The notes under the pieces are model-generated. The model ran no database searches and was not told the origin of the DNA. It saw only the letters and a list, made by a program, of their open reading frames with translations. Positions 5,757 through 7,521 of a stretch of DNA of 7,521 bases are shown piece by piece. The stretch spans positions 1 through 7,521 of the forward strand of contig DLPA01000010.1 in assembly GCA_002479815.1 (NCBI GenBank). The letters are read 5' to 3'. The DNA comes from a bacterium UBA7470 (GTDB lineage Bacteria > Pseudomonadota > Gammaproteobacteria > Burkholderiales > Burkholderiaceae_C). Each line of letters opens with the position of its first letter. Position 1 is the stretch's first letter. The translations under genes were made by a program, and so were the position numbers.

Positions 5757-7246
5757 TGCGGTCGCTGGATCGCTTGCGTCATGCGCTCGCTCGGTGGCGG
5801 ATGCGCAGCAGCAGCTCTTTGCGGGCGCAGCTGCTGTGGGGCATTTTGCTGCCTGTGTTCTTGGTATTGCTGGTCAATGCCGCTGTCTTGTATCACCAGG
5901 CCTTGGCCGCCGCCAATACAGCCTATGACCGCACGCTGCTGGCTTCCGCCAAGGCCATCGGGGAGCAATTGCAAGTCATTGCCGACGGCGATCAGGCACG
6001 TTTGCACGCCGCCTTGCTGTACTCCTCACTAGAGGCCTTTGAAGCGGATAACCGGAGTCGCCTTTTTTATCGCGTCAGCGGGTTTGATGGGGAGATGGTG
6101 TCGGGTTTTCCTGATTTTCCGCCGTGGCGTGGTCAATTGCCCACCGAAAGCACCTATGCTGCCTTGGTCGATTTTTACGACGACCACTATCAGGGTGCGC
6201 CTGTACGTGTTGCGGTGCTGTTGCAACCTGTCGCCAGTGCCACAGGCATGGGCATGGCAACCGTACAAGTCGCAGAGACTTTGGAGCTGCGTGAGCGCTT
6301 GGCACGTCAACTGCTGGTGGACACGATTTGGCGGCAATTGGCTTTGCTGGGTGTGATGGCCGGCTTGGTGATTGGGGTGGTGCAAAGGGCCACCCGACCC
6401 GTGCGTGCATTGGGGGTGGCATTGGCCGTGCGCAGCGAAAGCGATTTATCCCCCTTGCCCACCGCCCAAGCACCGCAAGAATTGCTCGCCCTGTTAGAAG
6501 CTACCAATCAACACATGGCCCGTCTGAGCCATTTATTGGCGCACCAAAAACGTTTTGTGCGCGACACCTCGCATCAACTGCGCACCCCCTTGGCTGTCTT
6601 AAAAACCCAAGTGCAATCGGCACGCCGTGGCGATGTACCACCCTTGCAAGCCTTGGCAGAAATTGAACACACGGTCGACGATGCAACGATCTTGGCCAAC
6701 CAAATGCTGGCCCTGGCAAAAGCGGAACAACTCCAAACGCAAGGCGCACACACAGAAGTACCCATCACGGATTGGACCGATGTCGTGCGCCATGTGGCGC
6801 TGGACATTGCCCCTTTGATTGCCGATCGGCACTTGGATTTTGAACTGCATCTGCCTGAGCACGCCGTCCACGTTCATGCGCATGAATGGGCGTTGCGTGA
6901 GTTGGCGCGTAATCTATTGCACAACGCTTTGCGTCACAGCCCCATCGGGGCGGCCTTGCGTGTGCACTTGTCGTGCAAGCACACAGGCGAACAGCCCAGT
7001 GCGGTGCTGACCGTAAGCGATCACGGCATGGGCATTCCCGAACACTTGCGCCCCCACTTATTTCAACCGTTTGCCAAAGGCAACCCTGATGATGGACAAG
7101 GCTCAGGCTTAGGGCTGGCGATTTGTCACGGCATTGTGTTGGCTTTAGGGGGTGGGCTGACCTTAGAAAACCGTGCGCCGCTGGGCTGCGTTCAAGGCCT
7201 AGATGCCATCGCCGAACTGCCCTTGGTGTGCTCAAACGCCTCATAA
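5753..7246 (+). CDS. tctE: TctE, membrane sensor histidine kinase for tricarboxylate transport
   Basis: TctE is the inner-membrane sensor kinase partner of TctD. The product is 497 residues. A basic N-terminus precedes TM1 (about 27-47), a periplasmic sensor region (about 48-190) like the N-terminal domain of TctE-type kinases (2CSK_N), TM2 (about 196-210), and a HAMP-like linker. The kinase core follows: H-box FVRDTSHQLRTPL with phosphoacceptor H274, N-box ARNLLHNALRH with N387 and N391, G1 box DHGMGIP from D423, F-box LFQPFAKG and G2 box GQGSGLGL (448-455). All catalytic boxes look intact. The ATG at 5753 overlaps the tctD stop (ATGA), implying translational coupling; a second ATG follows at 5756. 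A frame upstream to 5606 is open but lies inside tctD and would bury the first membrane helix behind a non-conserved extension, so it is rejected. The ligand is probably a tricarboxylate, inferred from context only. Confidence 0.95.
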   Translation: MMRSLDRLRHALARWRMRSSSSLRAQLLWGILLPVFLVLLVNAAVLYHQALAAANTAYDRTLLASAKAIGEQLQVIADGDQARLHAALLYSSLEAFEADNRSRLFYRVSGFDGEMVSGFPDFPPWRGQLPTESTYAALVDFYDDHYQGAPVRVAVLLQPVASATGMGMATVQVAETLELRERLARQLLVDTIWRQLALLGVMAGLVIGVVQRATRPVRALGVALAVRSESDLSPLPTAQAPQELLALLEATNQHMARLSHLLAHQKRFVRDTSHQLRTPLAVLKTQVQSARRGDVPPLQALAEIEHTVDDATILANQMLALAKAEQLQTQGAHTEVPITDWTDVVRHVALDIAPLIADRHLDFELHLPEHAVHVHAHEWALRELARNLLHNALRHSPIGAALRVHLSCKHTGEQPSAVLTVSDHGMGIPEHLRPHLFQPFAKGNPDDGQGSGLGLAICHGIVLALGGGLTLENRAPLGCVQGLDAIAELPLVCSNAS

Positions 7247-7260
7247 GTCGCCACCACAGA

Positions 7261-7316
7261 CCAAAAATAATAGCAAAAAAGATGAGCTGCTCACGCAGCT
7301 GATATGCTACTTTTGG
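7261..7316. repeat. Interrupted intergenic inverted repeat downstream of tctE
   Basis: Three nested complementary blocks fold around a TCAC loop (7291-7294): AGCTGC (7285-7290) with GCAGCT (7295-7300), TAGCA (7271-7275) with TGCTA (7305-7309), and CCAAAA (7261-7266) with TTTTGG (7311-7316). The element starts 14 bases after the tctE stop. Its ends recall dispersed intergenic repeats that I remember from Comamonadaceae genomes, which carry a TAGC core between A-rich and T-rich ends. That family link is from memory and unverified. It may protect the tctDE transcript end or help termination. Confidence 0.65.
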
Positions 7317-7367
7317 CTGTTTTGACGCTAAAAATCAGGCTTAAAAACCCAAAAAATCACCTCTAAA

Positions 7368-7398
7368 CCCGTTTTACGATCCCCAAAACGGGCTTTTT
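7368..7398 (+). terminator. Rho-independent terminator of tctDE
   Basis: An 8-bp stem, CCCGTTTT (7368-7375) with AAAACGGG (7385-7392), has a 9-base loop and is followed by CTTTTT (7393-7398). It lies about 120 bases after the tctE stop, in the right orientation for + strand transcripts. The opposite strand has only a weak T-run, so one-way action is more likely. Confidence 0.8.
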
Positions 7399-7521
7399 GC
7401 GGTTTGGGAAGACATTTTTTAGACAAAATCGCTTGTTTTAAACCCTCAATTCAGCCAAATTGTCCGTATTGATTGCGTAAGCAGCTCACTTTTTTCACTA
7501 TGCTTTTTAAACCTTCCCCCG
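7399..7521. other. AT-rich intergenic tail with no visible gene
   Basis: No plausible reading frame reaches this stretch from either side. TTTTAAACC occurs at 7436-7444 and again at 7505-7513, which may be chance in AT-rich DNA. It may hold regulatory DNA for a gene beyond the right edge, but no well-spaced promoter pair was recognised. Confidence 0.5.

Overview
The window looks like chromosomal DNA from a betaproteobacterium of the order Burkholderiales, probably Comamonadaceae. The basis is the codon usage, the TctCBA/TctDE gene set, and the style of the terminators and the intergenic inverted repeat. This assignment comes from reading the sequence, not from a database match. No rRNA, tRNA, CRISPR array, insertion sequence or phage gene was found.

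Layout from left to right. (1) Positions 1-206 hold the end of a small cysteine-containing reading frame (1-159, + strand) and a clear Rho-independent terminator (183-206). (2) Positions 207-535 have no convincing gene; they contain a 10-bp tandem repeat and a very AT-rich patch with a perfect 12-bp inverted repeat. (3) Positions 536-1669 (- strand) encode a SAM-dependent methyltransferase with a long C-terminal coiled coil and a terminal SRSWRWTKWLRR segment, of a kind seen in cell-surface glycan (O-antigen type) assembly. (4) Positions 1845-4883 (- strand) are a compact operon tctC-tctB-tctA, encoding a complete tripartite tricarboxylate transporter. (5) A 135-bp divergent regulatory region (4884-5018) contains a tandem 11-bp direct repeat. 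(6) Positions 5019-7246 (+ strand) are tctD and tctE, an OmpR-type response regulator and its sensor kinase, overlapping by four bases. (7) Positions 7247-7521 are noncoding as far as can be seen, with an intergenic inverted repeat and a terminator for tctDE.

How the genes work together. TctC should bind a tricarboxylate (citrate-like) or related carboxylate in the periplasm. The membrane pair TctA/TctB then imports it, using an ion gradient. TctE should sense the substrate or a related signal through its periplasmic domain and phosphorylate TctD, which probably acts at the divergent intergenic region to switch on tctCBA. This is the classical arrangement known from the Salmonella tct locus. 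The methyltransferase gene lies downstream of tctA on the same strand but looks functionally unrelated.

I did not find a clearly new biological system. The most useful leads are the tandem 11-bp repeat that may be the TctD operator, a possible leaderless start for tctD, the AT-rich palindrome beyond the methyltransferase gene, and the unrecognised small cysteine protein at the left edge.
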